Shown: in pieces, positions 25,105 to 36,714 of the stretch | Layout: every line of letters begins with the position of its first letter | Numbering within the stretch: position 1 is the first letter of the stretch | DNA from: Panulirus ornatus | Lineage: Eukaryota > Arthropoda > Malacostraca > Decapoda > Palinuridae | NCBI RefSeq assembly: GCF_036320965.1 | Contig: NC_092262.1 | Location: forward strand, 6,129,072 to 6,193,071 | Reading direction: 5' to 3' | DNA: 64,000 nucleotides | Notes under the pieces: generated by a model | What the model was told of the DNA's origin: nothing | Seen by the model: the letters and a program-made list of their open reading frames with translations, nothing else | Databases searched by the model: none | Made by a program: the position numbers and the translations under genes

Positions 25105-26084
25105 ATTATTTATGTATACTTTTTGCCCTTGTTCACCTAAATAATGGCATCCAACAAGAATCCAAACCCTGACACTTCATCTTCTATGTAATTGCCAAAT
25201 TGACTTAGTGGGGGACTATTTATTAGAAGCAGTGATGAGGTAGAATTCTGGGTAAGCATAATAATAATCCTCTCGTGAATACATTACAGCATTCTGCTCA
25301 CATTCAAATGGGGTGACTGGCAATTTACATTGTATTTGAAATAGAACTGAAGTGTTTATATACATGTCACAGTCCTACTCTTTGTTTGTATTTGATCATA
25401 GAGACCAAGGTGGATGAACAGTCATTGCAATTCTTATGACACTGTAGAAACATTACAGTATTCAGGAGTTATAAGCAGTTGATTATTATATATTCAATAT
25501 GACTGATTTCATGCATTGTTTACAGCTCTAGTTGTTATGTATGGTGTTTTTAATTTTACTCAAACTTATTTTTAGTATACTTGTGTTCCTACTAATCTTC
25601 TACATTATTGATTACTAGAACTCAGTAAATGCAACTCGCATGTTTCCTTTGACCTATCTCAGCACCAACTAATTTTGGTGCTGGCAGATCGTTGTATTAA
25701 GTTGATTGTAACTTGTAGGTCCTTCGCCAAGACATGAGGCGTGTATTTGTTATGTAATACAGGATGAATGCAAGTAGGTGGATTGATCTTTTTTGCCACG
25801 GATGAATTGTACATGTTGTAAATGAGTGAATTATGATTGGAATCTGGAAAGAGTGTGTTGCGACAGTATCGGTAAATTTCGTTATTGATGTTTGTCAGTA
25901 TTTTCTTTAAACATATTTTAGAATGTACAAGACAAACAGTCACATGAAAAACATTTCTTAAGTTTTCCACCTTAAATTGATGTAGCAAGGATTTTATTAG
26001 ATGAACTTGACTTAATCTTACCATCAAAAGCATGGAGCACCATGCATCCTAATGTAATCAATGAAAAGAATAGCTCCCTTTAAA
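25105..26084. other. Intergenic, nothing recognised
   Basis: AT-rich; a 124-codon minus-strand frame at 25659-26033 has no recognisable domain and is not called. Confidence 0.45.
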
Positions 26085-26580
26085 CAGTCAAACGTCACGT
26101 GGGCCTCACAAAATCTGATTAAATTGGTTTGGCATTAGCTAATAGAAAGTCCCAGAGCTAGGCTTGTAAGTTTGACGACCCACGGGCCCCCATAAAATAT
26201 GATTAAAATGGTTTAGCATTAGCAAGAACAAAAGTCCCAGAGAGGGTTTAAGCATGACAACATGTGGGCCCCACAAAACCCAATTATATTGGCCTGGCAT
26301 TAGCCAAACGGAAAGTCCCAGAAATAGACTTTGAGTATGGCAACACAAAACCTGATTAAATTGCTCTGGCTTTAGCCAAAATAAAAGTCCCACAGTGAAA
26401 CTTCAAAATTTGAATGTGTGGACCCTGCAAAACCTGATTAGAATGGTCTGGCATTAGCAAAAAAAAAAAAAAAATCCCAGTGTGAGGCTTTAAGTTTGAC
26501 GACCCTTTGGCCCAAAAAAATCAATTGAAATGTCCTGGCATTAGCCTGAACAAAAGTCCCGATTGATGGTTTAGGTTTGA
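26085..26580. repeat. Degenerate tandem repeat, about 85-bp unit
   Basis: About six diverged units share AAAACCTGATTAAATTG, TGG(T/C)(T/C)TGGCATTAGC and AAAAGTCCCAG followed by GGCTT-AAGTTTGAC. Confidence 0.7.
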
Positions 26581-26960
26581 CATCAAATAAGGAGACCAGT
26601 GGACTACCTGACCAGATACGAAGGCCAGTGGACTCTGTCTCCAGACACTGAGGCTAGTGGACTGCTTCTCCAGACAAGGAGGCCAGTGGACTCCTGACAA
26701 GGAGGCCAGTGGGCTCTCTCCAGATAAGGAGGCCAGGACTTCACATCCAGACAAGGAGGCCAGCGGTCCTGTTTCCAGAAAAGGAGGCCAGTTGAATCTG
26801 TATCCAGAACAATGAGCCCAGTGGACTTCGTCTCCAGATAAGGGTGCCAGTGGACTTCATCTCAGACAAGGAGGCCAGTAAACAGTCTCCAGAAAAGAAG
26901 GCTTGTGGATTCCATGTCCAAACAAGGTCATGACCTTGGCAGTTCATGCAACAAACGAAC
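26581..26960. repeat. Degenerate tandem repeat, GGAGGCCAGTGGACT
   Basis: About ten units of roughly 25-40 bp built on CTCCAGACAAGGAGGCCAGT with variable length. It adjoins the previous array. Confidence 0.7.
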
Positions 26961-28294
26961 CTAAATTCCCATTCCAGTATAAGCGCTAGTATTTCACCAA
27001 AAGAAATACTGTTACAAACCCAACTTGGTACAAGGTGGTCTGTGACCGTATTGGATTCCAGATCCAGAACCCATCAGTATTACCTACAGTAATTCTTTCA
27101 TGAAACGCCACCTTACAGTAAAATCTGTCATGACGTCTATCCTGACAGGATGAAAGCCACAGGTGCAACATAACCGATGCTCCTAACATTTATCATTTGC
27201 GCAGAAGCGGATTAACGTACGGCATCTGGGATAATTATTTGCTCCCCCGAAACAAATATTTATTTCGACCAAAAAATATATAGATCCTTTATGGGTTAGA
27301 GTCGGATGAATTGATAATAAAAATATGGAGAACGGTGCATTTTGTTATTAGTTAGCGAGTTCAATAAAGGGTGTTTCCCATTACTAAATTAGTGAATTTT
27401 TGCAAAGACTAGCAGTGTTGACCCTCTGGCGGCGAGTACTGGAACTAAAGCAACCTAACCAACACCAGGAGGTCATGGCGCGTAAATTTTTCGTTCCGCA
27501 TATTGTTGGCTAATTTTGAATGAATATTGGTAAGTTGTGCATTCTATAACTTTACATTTTACTGTCAGATTATCTGTGGATATATGTTACGTAATAGGCC
27601 GGCCGCCGGGTGTATTATATAGGCGACATTTTGAAGTGTTCAGAGATTTGGACACAATTAGATTTGTGTTCACCACAGCCTTCGCTTTAGTGTGAATTAT
27701 TCATATTTTTCTTCCGACTTGGGCATGGCCCAGAATGTTTAAAGGTCAGAGCCCAATGTAAGCAAAGTGACGAAAGTTTGCTGTAGGAATACATAAGAAA
27801 ATTAAAGCCAAGTTTTCCATTGCCACTTGATCACAGTTGGTCGTGTAGCCTAACCTAACCTTGCCTTTAAGTACAATTTCTAAATATTTGAATATTGAGA
27901 CATATTATTTCCTGGACTTGAGTGACAATAGGCAAAAATCACACAGGGTTCGACAATAGCATCATGTTTACCCTGTGTGTAGACTACTTAAATATTCTTC
28001 ACAACCAAAGACAAGAAAAATCACGTCCATTAAGAATTTGGTCATAAGCCATCCTCATCTGTTTCTCTACTTACATACGACCATAGTTATCACTTCTCCT
28101 TTATTGATAATCTAAATTATTGTAAGGTCATATTTCTCGGTCTTGGATGAGTTAAGTCCATGAAGGATGTACAGTAGCTTGGATTATTTGCTATGTAACG
28201 AATTAGGGTGGTTGCTATGGTACTAGGGTAGTGGCTATGTAATATGTACTTTCATGAACTGCTGTATATATAGTTTGCCCTTAAGAAACATTGT

Positions 28295-28295
<1 letters not shown>
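26961..28295. other. Intergenic, nothing firm
   Basis: Contains a short GC-rich island near 27598 (GGCCGGCCGCCGGGTG) but no supported exon or promoter. Confidence 0.4.
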
Positions 28296-28360
<65 letters not shown>

Positions 28361-28393
28361 TTATTTATTTATTATTATTATATATATATTATA

Positions 28394-28461
<68 letters not shown>
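28296..28461. repeat. Two adjacent TA microsatellites
   Basis: TA arrays of about 60 bp each, separated by TTTA/TTA-rich sequence (28355-28399), followed by a short GT run. Confidence 0.95.
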
Positions 28462-28466
<5 letters not shown>

Positions 28467-28778
28467 GTGTGTGTTTGGAAATTATCTAATACCTGATCCT
28501 GTAGAAAATTCACAAAATATATGGTTGAATGCCCTCTTTTCAAACGTACAAACTTTATGGTATCTGTATTGTCCATTGTTGAAACAACAGCTTTCGATAA
28601 AAGTATAATTTTCCCTTAGGTGTGATGGTAGGGAAGTACCTTTTAACAATCTACCATTTGGCCCACTCTCCTGTGTGTGTGTGGTAGTAACGCCAAGACT
28701 TGTGTGTCAACGACTGTCAGCTTGTTATTGCCAACTGCAACAATCCAACTATCATTAAGGTTAGCTATGGGCAATTTG

Positions 28779-28779
<1 letters not shown>

Positions 28780-28845
<66 letters not shown>

Positions 28846-28990
28846 TTTGTTGTATTATATACTTTGTAGCTGTCTCCCGCGTTAGCCAGGTAGCGCATGG
28901 AAACGGACGAACGAATGGCCCAACCCACCCACATACACATGTATATACATACACTCCCACACACGCATATATACATACCTATGCATTTCA

Positions 28991-29063
<73 letters not shown>
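28780..29063 (-). mobile_element. Family-1 repeat flanked by TA arrays
   Basis: TA array 28780-28840, then a family-1 copy 28841-28990 (TAGCTGTCTCCCGCGTTAGC, CAGGTAGCGCATGGAAACGG, AATGGCCCAACCCACCCACA, then alternating CA/TA), then a second TA array 28991-29063. This arrangement recurs at 43616-43890. Confidence 0.8.
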
Positions 29064-29065
<2 letters not shown>

Positions 29066-29165
29066 CTCTTAGTCCACGGGGAAAATGAAACACGATAAGT
29101 CCCCAAGTGCACTTTGGTGTAATAATCACATCATCAGGGGAGACACAATAGAGAAATATATGTAT
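29064..29165. repeat. Interspersed repeat (CCACGGGGAAAATG family), copy
   Basis: TCCACGGGGAAAATGAAACA, GTGCACTTTGGTGTAATAAT and ACATCATCAGGGGAGAC also occur at 35638-35735, both times directly after a TA array. A more diverged relative lies at 31773-31880 (TTTCGTGTATTACTACATCT), again after a TA array. Confidence 0.75.
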
Positions 29166-31414
29166 GTATATATCTTGTGTATATACATGAGGTCATGTGT
29201 GATACTTGCACACATGAACGTATTTCAGTAAACTGACCCTGACACTCACAGCCCTCAAATAACACGAATGAATTCTAAACATTTGATGCTGCACCAAACA
29301 CAGTAACTTTACATTTACTCATGGAGTAAGAATGCAGTTCTTTTGATAGCTCGTAACAGACGGAAAGACAAGTGGAATATAGTGCTTCAATGATCACTTA
29401 ACCCGCCGTTCCTTACAAAACACAATATATATTGTTGAGGTAAGACTACACCAAATTGCTTGGTTTGATTGACTGCACATATTCAAAGATCTGATGAATG
29501 GTGACTATTATTGGCTTGAATGGAATAGGAAGTTGAATCTAAATTGGCATAAGGTTAAGCCAGACAATGCACACAGCTGAAACAACCTAGCGTGGTTTTC
29601 CTTGGACCTCAAAGTATGTACATTAGCCAGGCGGCCTAGGCTTCACAACATACTTTGCTCGCGTCCATTGTGATCTCGGTACAGTTTGTAGATAGTTCAT
29701 GTTCACGCATTGTAGTTTGAAGACTTTTCTATTTTATTATCTTGCTGAAGGTTCGTTGGTTATTTTGGTAAATTTTAGGCTTATCTACTGCAGGGGTCAT
29801 TAAGACTGTCAGAGTCGCGTCACAGTAAATGACCGAATGAACATATTCGTCAGGTGTTCATTATCTTGAACACCTTCATGTGTTCATGTTAATTATCTTG
29901 AACACCTTTAGCAGGTGTTTATGATATTTTTAAGTCCATGCCCGCTTTCCACTGCATATATATAGCTTCTCTAAAGAAGAGTAATATATCCTTCGGTTGC
30001 AATACACACTTTTCATTTATGAAAAATGATTATTTCCTGTTGTTTGTTTAGTAAATTTACCTTAATCAAATAAACATACGGATCCATGCCACAGGAAAAG
30101 CGTTTTCTTGCCAGTTGAGAAAAACAGCAGAAGCCTGGTGGATCATTTATATTTTGCAGTAAATGAATGGCTCAAATCTGTGCATAAACACAGCTTTATC
30201 GAATAGGCCAGCATGACTCCACGACATGGGACTAGGTTAGGTTGGATTTGGATACCTTCTACTTCAATAGTCTTGAAGCCACGGTGTATTTTGAATACCT
30301 TGAAACCAGTCTATTTTTTTTTTCTTTTCAAATTCCTGTGGTTACGTAATTATAAAAAATGACGTAACCAGTAAAGTATGTTTCTGAAGTCATGAATAAT
30401 TGATACTAGTAAGGAAGACAATAACAGTAAAAGTCTTTTATCTTTATTGGGGAGGCAGGTTGATTCATACGAGGGAAAAGTCTGTCTCGACTTATCCTAA
30501 GTAGAATTCCATGCTTGTTTCTGTGGTCACTTTATTCTGCATGTGCTGCAGTTTTAACCACACTTTATCACCTGTTTGACTATGGAATGAAGTGGACAGT
30601 TATTTAGATCTTTTAATGTCTTTAGGCATGGTCTAAAGGTTTAACATGTATAGTGATATAAGCCTTCGAAAGAAGAAGGCATCAGAGGAACAAGGAAGCC
30701 TCCTAATGACCCATAATGTTGGGTTATTTTGGCCTGATTTTTTTATCTAAATTTTAGGGCTCAGTTCATCATGTCTAAGGTTCATACCTTCGTATTCAAA
30801 GGTCGTACCATAATACCCAAGGAATGAGGACAGTATGCACCGCATTGGCGTAAATGTACGTAAATCTTAAGACTGCAGATGATTTGTGATCTTTAACGAT
30901 GTGACACAATTTTCTCTTACCTGACGCACACAAACAGGTAACAAAACACGAGCCAGAATTGCAGGAAACCTAGAATTGGTTTGATTACGGTAATTGGATC
31001 TGATCATCTAATACAAAAGTTTCCATTATTGGATTTTATAATGAGTATATTTAAAACCAGATCTGTCCATCCCAGTAAGGAGAACGATGATTATGGTAAG
31101 GTGATGTGTAAAATTACTCTTTTACAGATAATAGATTATCAGTACAAGATTGTGACAGGTCATTAGGTCACCCGGGTGTTAAGTTAGGTCAGTGATGTTA
31201 GCAGTTGGTCATCCTTGTGTGAAATTGAGTCGATCATCTTTGACTTGGGTTGACGATGGTAGTGGTTGGTCAGCCATGTGTTCAGTAAGGTCAGCCATGA
31301 TCAAGGTCATTCTTGTTACAACTTCGTCTGGCAGCGATGTTTTAGTCCTTAGATTCTTCCGCGAACTGATGCTTGCCTGAGACAACGAAACAGAGGACAT
31401 TGTTTACTTCTGTT

Positions 31415-31417
<3 letters not shown>
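29166..31417. other. Intergenic, nothing recognised
   Basis: No exon with a recognisable domain was found. Two partly repeated TTATCTTGAACACCTT motifs near 29860-29910 are noted. Confidence 0.45.

Positions 31418-31466
<49 letters not shown>
31418..31466. repeat. AC microsatellite
   Basis: About 24 AC repeats. Confidence 0.95.
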
Positions 31467-31468
<2 letters not shown>

Positions 31469-31502
31469 CCACAAGTCTCTGAAGTAAAGGGAAGTTCTAA
31501 AG

Positions 31503-31700
31503 ATGTGGATGATGGCAAATATCGTGCCTGTGATTAAGAAGGTGATCGGGGAAAGCGTGAGTGATCATGGGTCGTTCTCATTAACAAGTGGGGCTTGTAG
31601 AACGTTGGAAAAGGTACTCAGGGAGCGAGTGAATGACTGCTTACAGGGGAGGAACTTTTCTAACTTGAGGCAGCACGGATTTAGGAACGGGGTCATACAT
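31503..31700 (+). mobile_element. Relic of a CR1/Jockey-like LINE reverse transcriptase
   Basis: The open frame reads ANIVPVIKK, then FSLTSGACRTLEKVLRERV, then NFSNLRQHGFRNG. This follows the known RT region VxPIFKKG..YRPISLTSxxxKxxExIIxxRI..QHGFRxG of the CR1/Jockey group. The segment is short and isolated; a TA array (31707-31772) follows. Confidence 0.7.
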
Positions 31701-31702
31701 AG

Positions 31703-31706
<4 letters not shown>

Positions 31707-31772
<66 letters not shown>
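31707..31772. repeat. TA microsatellite
   Basis: About 33 TA repeats. Confidence 0.95.
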
Positions 31773-31774
<2 letters not shown>

Positions 31775-32205
31775 AAGATCGCAACAAACACATGACTAAA
31801 TGCAGAAATACCACTAGGAAAAGGAAACACAAGAATCCTGAGCGCTTTCGTGTATTACTACATCTTCCGAGGGTTAGTTACAGAGGGAGAAGATATACAC
31901 AATTGAGGTGATGTATACAAAGGCAGATAACCTTTATCAACCTTTACTGTATCTGTTTTCTCACGCTGTAACTAGTCCTCTAATGATGTGGTAATTCAAG
32001 AAAGCGCCCAGGATCCTCGTGTTTCGTTTTCCTGGTGGGTTTTCTGCTTATATGTGATTCAAGGGATGACTTACGATGGTGAGGATCGTTCACCATAGCG
32101 AACACTTATCATAAACAAACTTTTATAGGAATTATTACCATCCGAGTGGGGCAACACTGTCCACCGGCGCCACAAGACATGGTACATTGTGGTGTTTATA
32201 CTTAC

Positions 32206-32340
32206 GACACGGGAGCTGCTTGATGCTAGGGTCCTCACAGATGGCTGTGTGCAGGAAACAGTCATTGATGTACGAATTTGCCTTGTTGTCACACACCGGG
32301 TTCCACATGATGGGGCATTCCTTGAGGCAGTATGGCGGAT
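32206..32340 (-). CDS. Kazal inhibitor gene A, exon 7 (Kazal domain 6, 135-bp type)
   Basis: Six-cysteine Kazal domain: YCLKEC, PIMWNPVC, SYINDC, AIC and LPC. Acceptor CTCAACAG at 32341-32348 and donor C|GTAAGT at 32205-32204, phase 1 at both ends, 45 codons. Predicted P1 is Ile (PI after Cys2). It is the most 3' domain of gene A found here. If the donor is used, a further exon lies to the left and was not found. If it is not, the frame continues RKYKHHNVPC and ends SVAPLGW at a TAA (32135-32137), so this exon may itself be terminal. The domain is closest to those at 35371-35505 and 40219-40353. Confidence 0.8.
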
Positions 32341-32427
32341 CTGTTGAGATGTGTGTGCACCACTGAGAGTATTTTTACACCAGCCTCAGACTTGCTAATT
32401 TGGCTACACACGTACGGAGCTGTAAAT

Positions 32428-32432
<5 letters not shown>

Positions 32433-32500
<68 letters not shown>
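32433..32500. repeat. TC microsatellite
   Basis: About 34 TC repeats, in the intron between Kazal exons 5 and 6 of gene A. Confidence 0.95.
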
Positions 32501-32502
<2 letters not shown>

Positions 32503-32668
32503 TTCTTCCCTGTCTGTTTCCCGTTATTCATTCATCCGTCCGTCTACGTATCTCTGTATTCAGTTACTGTACCTCACTCTTTACCTGCCCGAGGATAATA
32601 CAACTTTGTGGTAGGTGTTTTTCCCCTACTCATGGTTGCTCTCAGTTGCAGCCTCAGTCCAGGAAACA

Positions 32669-32848
32669 CAAAACATAAAAATGCGAACTAAACACTAGGT
32701 GAATATACTGTACATAAAAATGCGAACTAAACACTAGGTGAATATACTGTATATAGAAATGCGAACTAAACACTAGGTGAATATACTGTACATAGAAATG
32801 CGAACTAAACACTAGGTGAATATACTGTACATAGAAATGCGAACTAAA
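32669..32848. repeat. 39-bp minisatellite, about 4.6 copies
   Basis: The unit begins ATGCGAACTAAACACTAGGT and continues GAATATACTGTACATAGAA. It is intronic. Confidence 0.95.
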
Positions 32849-33132
32849 ACATACAAACAAGCAAAGTATGTGCAAGATGCTCCCAGACGATTGTTTGACC
32901 ATAGAGCGATAGTGACAGTAATTGTCTGCGCATCTGTCTGTCTATCTATCGCCTGTTCCCACTTGGAACTCCCTTAAGTGGGATGGCCACGGCAAACAAG
33001 TCTTCATACATGGTGAACTCCAATGCCGCTTCTCAACCCTTAGCGTAACACTTGCCCATGGCTGAAAGACCAGGTCAGCGTGATTTAGAATGACGCTTCT
33101 CGAACCAGTGAAGCAAGCCACAGCGTTCTTAC

Positions 33133-33279
33133 CCCTGCATTCGCCCGTGTGTTGGTATTTGACCGAAGGGTCGATGCATTGGACGTTTTCCAGTTCACAT
33201 AGGTTACTGTAGGTGTTGCCATCCGTTCCACACACAGGACTATTGGTCACGAAGCAGGTTTGGATACACTTCTTGAAAT
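33133..33279 (-). CDS. Kazal inhibitor gene A, exon 6 (Kazal domain 5, 147-bp type)
   Basis: Kazal domain FKKCIQTC, FVTNSPVC, GTDGNTYSNLC, ENVQC, HTGEC, with all six cysteines at standard spacing (C2-x7-C3-x10-C4). Acceptor CTCTCTGCAG, donor AGGG|GTAAG, phase 1 on both sides, 49 codons; one residue (Arg) follows Cys6 before the split codon. Predicted P1 is Val, which in the family usually suits elastase-like targets. Most similar to the domains at 39250-39396 and 40828-40974. Confidence 0.9.
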
Positions 33280-33420
33280 CTGCAGAGAGGAGGCACATGT
33301 TACTCGACATTGTTATCCAAAGGTGATTAAAGGTAAATACCTTTTACAACCGGTTAGAAACCTTTTAACATTATTAACATACTCAGCTAGAAGTAGGATG
33401 CCTTCTTTCCGAGATAGCAA

Positions 33421-33422
<2 letters not shown>

Positions 33423-33504
<82 letters not shown>
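33423..33504. repeat. TA microsatellite
   Basis: About 41 TA repeats directly before a family-2 retroposon. Confidence 0.95.
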
Positions 33505-33508
<4 letters not shown>

Positions 33509-33735
33509 GGGGATAGGGGAGAAAGAATACTTCCCACGTATTCCCTGCGTGTCGTAGAAGGCGACTAAAAGGGGAGGGAGCGGGTGGCTGGAAATCCTCC
33601 CCTTTCTTGTTTTTTTTTTTTTAATTTTCCAAAAGAAGGAACAGAGAAGGGGGTCAGGTGAGGATATTCCCTCTAAGGCCCAGTTCTCTGTTCTTAACGC
33701 TACCTCGCTAACGCGGGAAATGGCAAATAGTATGA
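33505..33735 (+). mobile_element. SINE-like retroposon (family 2), left arm of an inverted pair
   Basis: CCCTGGGGATAGGGGAGAAA to ACGCGGGAAATGGCAAATAG. Very similar to 2121-2344. The inverted partner starts about 20-30 bp later. Confidence 0.85.
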
Positions 33736-33754
33736 AAAAAAATATATATATAAT

Positions 33755-33982
33755 TTCATACGTATTCGCTATTTTCCCGCATGAGCGAGGTAGCGTTAAG
33801 AACAGAGGACTGAGCCTTTGAGGGGATATCCTCACTTGGCCCCCTTCTCTGTTCCTTCTTTTGGAAAAATTTAAACGGGAGGGGAGGATTTCCAGCGCCC
33901 TCGGCTCCCTCCCCTTTTAGTCGCCTTCTACGACACGCAGGGAATACGTGGGAAGTATGCTTTCTCCCCTATCCCCAGGGAT
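33755..33982 (-). mobile_element. SINE-like retroposon (family 2), right arm of an inverted pair
   Basis: Reverse orientation: TATTCGCTATTTTCCCGCAT to CTCCCCTATCCCCAGGGATA. With 33505-33735 it forms a near-palindrome with arms of about 220 bases, in the intron between Kazal exons 4 and 5 of gene A. Confidence 0.85.
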
Positions 33983-33994
33983 AGCAATGATATA

Positions 33995-34165
33995 TAGAAA
34001 TACCCTAACCTAAAGCAAGTTACCATTTTATCGACCAACTACTAGGGGAGGATGAACAGCTGGGTTGACTGTGGACCGACTGTCGCAACCAGGATTCGAA
34101 CCTATTCCATGCTCGACCCTGGGCGGGTCCCCGTGAATGCGTCACGGTCAGGAAGGCTACGAAGG
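33995..34165 (-). mobile_element. tRNA-derived SINE
   Basis: On the minus strand a B-box-like GGTTCGAATCC lies in the sequence AATAGGTTCGAATCCTGGTT, followed by GTCGGTCCACAGTCAACCCA and GTTGGTCGATAAAATGGTAA. The same order is found at 45340-45460 (+), and a related body at 43236-43400 (-). Confidence 0.7.
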
Positions 34166-34375
34166 CCCATTCTGAATGGATATGACTGAGGCCGTAAGCC
34201 TTGAGGCCGGTTTAACGCAGGAGGCAAGGCGCAAGTACACCGCTGTGAGGGAGACTTTTACCACGCACGGGAGAGAGGGAGGGGTGTGTGGCGGGCTGTA
34301 GATCCACGACTCGGGACAACCGTGTGGCTAGGTTGAGGTACACCCCAGGGGAGAGACAGGTGTGTGGCAGTTGGT

Positions 34376-34378
<3 letters not shown>

Positions 34379-34445
<67 letters not shown>

Positions 34446-34588
34446 CCTACCTATCTATCTATCTATCTATCTCTGTGTATGTATATATCTATATATCTAT
34501 CTCTGTCTATATATCTCTCTATCTCTCTTATGTATGTATGTGTCTATCTCTCTATCTATCTATCTATCTCTTCCCCCCCCCCCCCCCT
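34379..34588. repeat. Compound TC / TCTA microsatellite with a C run
   Basis: TC repeats (34379-34408), then TATC tetranucleotides with CTAC and TCTG variants, then a run of about 15 C (34573-34587). Confidence 0.9.
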
Positions 34589-34796
34589 ACACCCAAAGGA
34601 AGGACGAGAGTGTTGTTGGGTGTAGGGGTTGTACGGACATGTACAACACCCACGAACAGGAAAGGCCATGCTTGTGTGGTCGAGTGAGTGTACGTGAACT
34701 ACGAGTCTTGAAGAGGAACGCAGTAATGTAAACATTGTGCTGGTACACTTGACACAGCTCCACCAGTGGCATCGCAGTCGTCATCCACTTTGCGTC

Positions 34797-35325
34797 ACCT
34801 CACACAGACAACCACAGCATTGACTGCATCGCAGTGGTCACCTAACACAGCCACAGCATTGACTGCATCGCAGTGGTCACCTAACACAGCCACAGCATTG
34901 ACTGACACAGCATTGTCACCTAACACAGCCACAGCATTGACTGCATCGCAGTGGTCACCTAACACAGCCACAGCATTGACTGCATCGCAGTGGTCATCTA
35001 ACACAGCCACAGCATTGACTGACACAGCATTGTCACCTAACACAGCCACAGCATTGACTGCCACAGCATTGTCATCGCAGTGGTCACCTAACACAGCCAC
35101 AGCATTGACTGCATCGCAGTGGTCACCTAACACAGCCACAGCATTGACTGCATCGCTGCGGTCACCTAACACAGCCACAGCATTGACTGCATCGCAGTGG
35201 TCACCTAACACAGCCACAGCAATGACTGCATCGCAGTGGTCACCTAACACAGCCACAGCATTGACTGCATCGCAGCGGTCACCTAACACAGCCACAGCAT
35301 TGACTGACACAGCATTGTCATCGCG
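34797..35325. repeat. 39-bp minisatellite next to Kazal exon 4
   Basis: Unit CACAGCATTGACTGCATCGC + AGTGGTCACCTAACACAGC, about 14 copies, with a shorter variant (TGACACAGCATTGTCACCTA). The unit is a multiple of three, so long frames exist on both strands, but no splice or start evidence supports coding. The array ends 46 bp from the donor of Kazal exon 4. Confidence 0.95.
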
Positions 35326-35370
35326 GTGGCCACCATTGTTGGTGCAAGATGTAAGATGGTATTGACTTAC

Positions 35371-35505
35371 CGCAAAAGACTGGTGTCAACATGGGGTCCT
35401 TACACATGGCTGTGAACAGGAAGCAGTCATTCATGTGTATATTTCCTCTGCTGTCACAGGCCTTGTCGTCAACTGAGGGGCAGGACCTCTGACATCGGTC
35501 TTTAT
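35371..35505 (-). CDS. Kazal inhibitor gene A, exon 5 (Kazal domain 4, 135-bp type)
   Basis: Six cysteines: DRCQRSC, PSVDDKAC, IHMNDC, TAMC, PVFC. Acceptor GTTCACAG, donor G|GTAAGT, phase 1 at both ends, 45 codons. Predicted P1 is Ser. It departs from the family: the usual PVC before Cys3 is KAC, the aromatic Tyr before Asn is His, and two acidic residues follow P1. It may therefore be a weak or non-inhibitory domain (inference). Confidence 0.85.
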
Positions 35506-35565
35506 CTGTGAACATCATGCATCACTTTAAGGCTCAGGCTTGATAATATGGCTACATCTATACAA

Positions 35566-35570
<5 letters not shown>

Positions 35571-35637
<67 letters not shown>

Positions 35638-35735
35638 TCCTATGAGTCCACGGGGAAAATGAAACACGAAAAGTTCTCAAGTGCACTTTCGTGTAATAAT
35701 CACATCATCAGGGGAGACAAGAGAGAAATATAACA
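35571..35735. repeat. TA array followed by the CCACGGGGAAAATG repeat
   Basis: TA array 35571-35628, then CCACGGGGAAAATGAAACAC to CACATCATCAGGGGAGACAA (35646-35720), the same junction as at 28991-29165. Confidence 0.8.
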
Positions 35736-35796
35736 GTCAGTTGATATACATCGAAGAGACGAAGCTAGGACGCCATTAGGTAAACATGTGATCCTT

Positions 35797-35802
<6 letters not shown>

Positions 35803-35867
<65 letters not shown>

Positions 35868-36035
35868 TTAGTTATGCAGTCCCAAGACCCTTTTCATGGG
35901 GACCTTAAAACCTCGAAGCTGTTATGCGTGTGGGAGCAGGGTAAGGTGGGTTCCTTTATAGACTTTCAGGTCTTCGATGACAGTGTAATCCTTTCTTAAG
36001 CAACTTCGTGATCAGGGCGTTATCACTGTCAGGCA
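35803..36035. repeat. TA array followed by a CCAGGACCC-family repeat
   Basis: TA array 35803-35857, then AGTCCCAAGACCCTTTTCAT, AACCTCGAAGCTGTTATGCG and AGTGTAATCCTTTCTTAAGC, as in the copies at 19405 and 19733. Confidence 0.7.
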
Positions 36036-36714
36036 AAACCCAGCATCATGCCATTACAAAATAAAGTTACATATGCACGTACGTGTATGTAATATGCTCT
36101 TAAGGGACAGAACAAATGTGTATATAGATGGGCCAGAAGATGGAAGAATTCAAATAGCTGAGTATACAGGATCGTCGCTTGTTGCCAGAAAAAAAAGAGA
36201 TTGACGATGATCAGAAACAGTAGGAGAGATTAATCTCTTTGGAGTTAACAGAAAATTGGGTGGGGGTCACAGAAAATCTGGTGAGTTATTGAAGGAGAGT
36301 GGGTGGAAGGAGCGTGTGTCACTGATGATTCTTGTGCTGAAAGGGGATCACATTCCAAAGGGGAAGAAAAAGAAAGACAGTAAGGAATGTTAAGACTTGT
36401 GGATGCTAACCAGTTCATTGCTATAGTGGAATTGGAATCGCTTTGCTAGTAGGTATTCGGTCAAGCTCAGAAAGTTAAGAGACGAGAGAGAGAAGGACGT
36501 ATGCACTGATGAAAGACAGAACAACGGAGGAAATTTATGACCGGGCAAAGTGGAGGAATTAGAAAAGTAACAAAAGAGGATCATACCCAGACGTCCAGAA
36601 GAGGGGGTAGCGATGATGGTATCAGAATCGAGAGACGGGATCAAAAGGTAAGGTATAGAGGCCCTAGATTTTCTCACCGTGGAAGAAGGAAGAGTCAAGA
36701 GCGACTTGACGACG

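Noticed and set aside
34766..35365. 199-codon + strand frame with 13-residue repeats (TATALTASQWSPN)
   Set aside because: Produced by the 39-bp minisatellite; the opposite strand is equally open.
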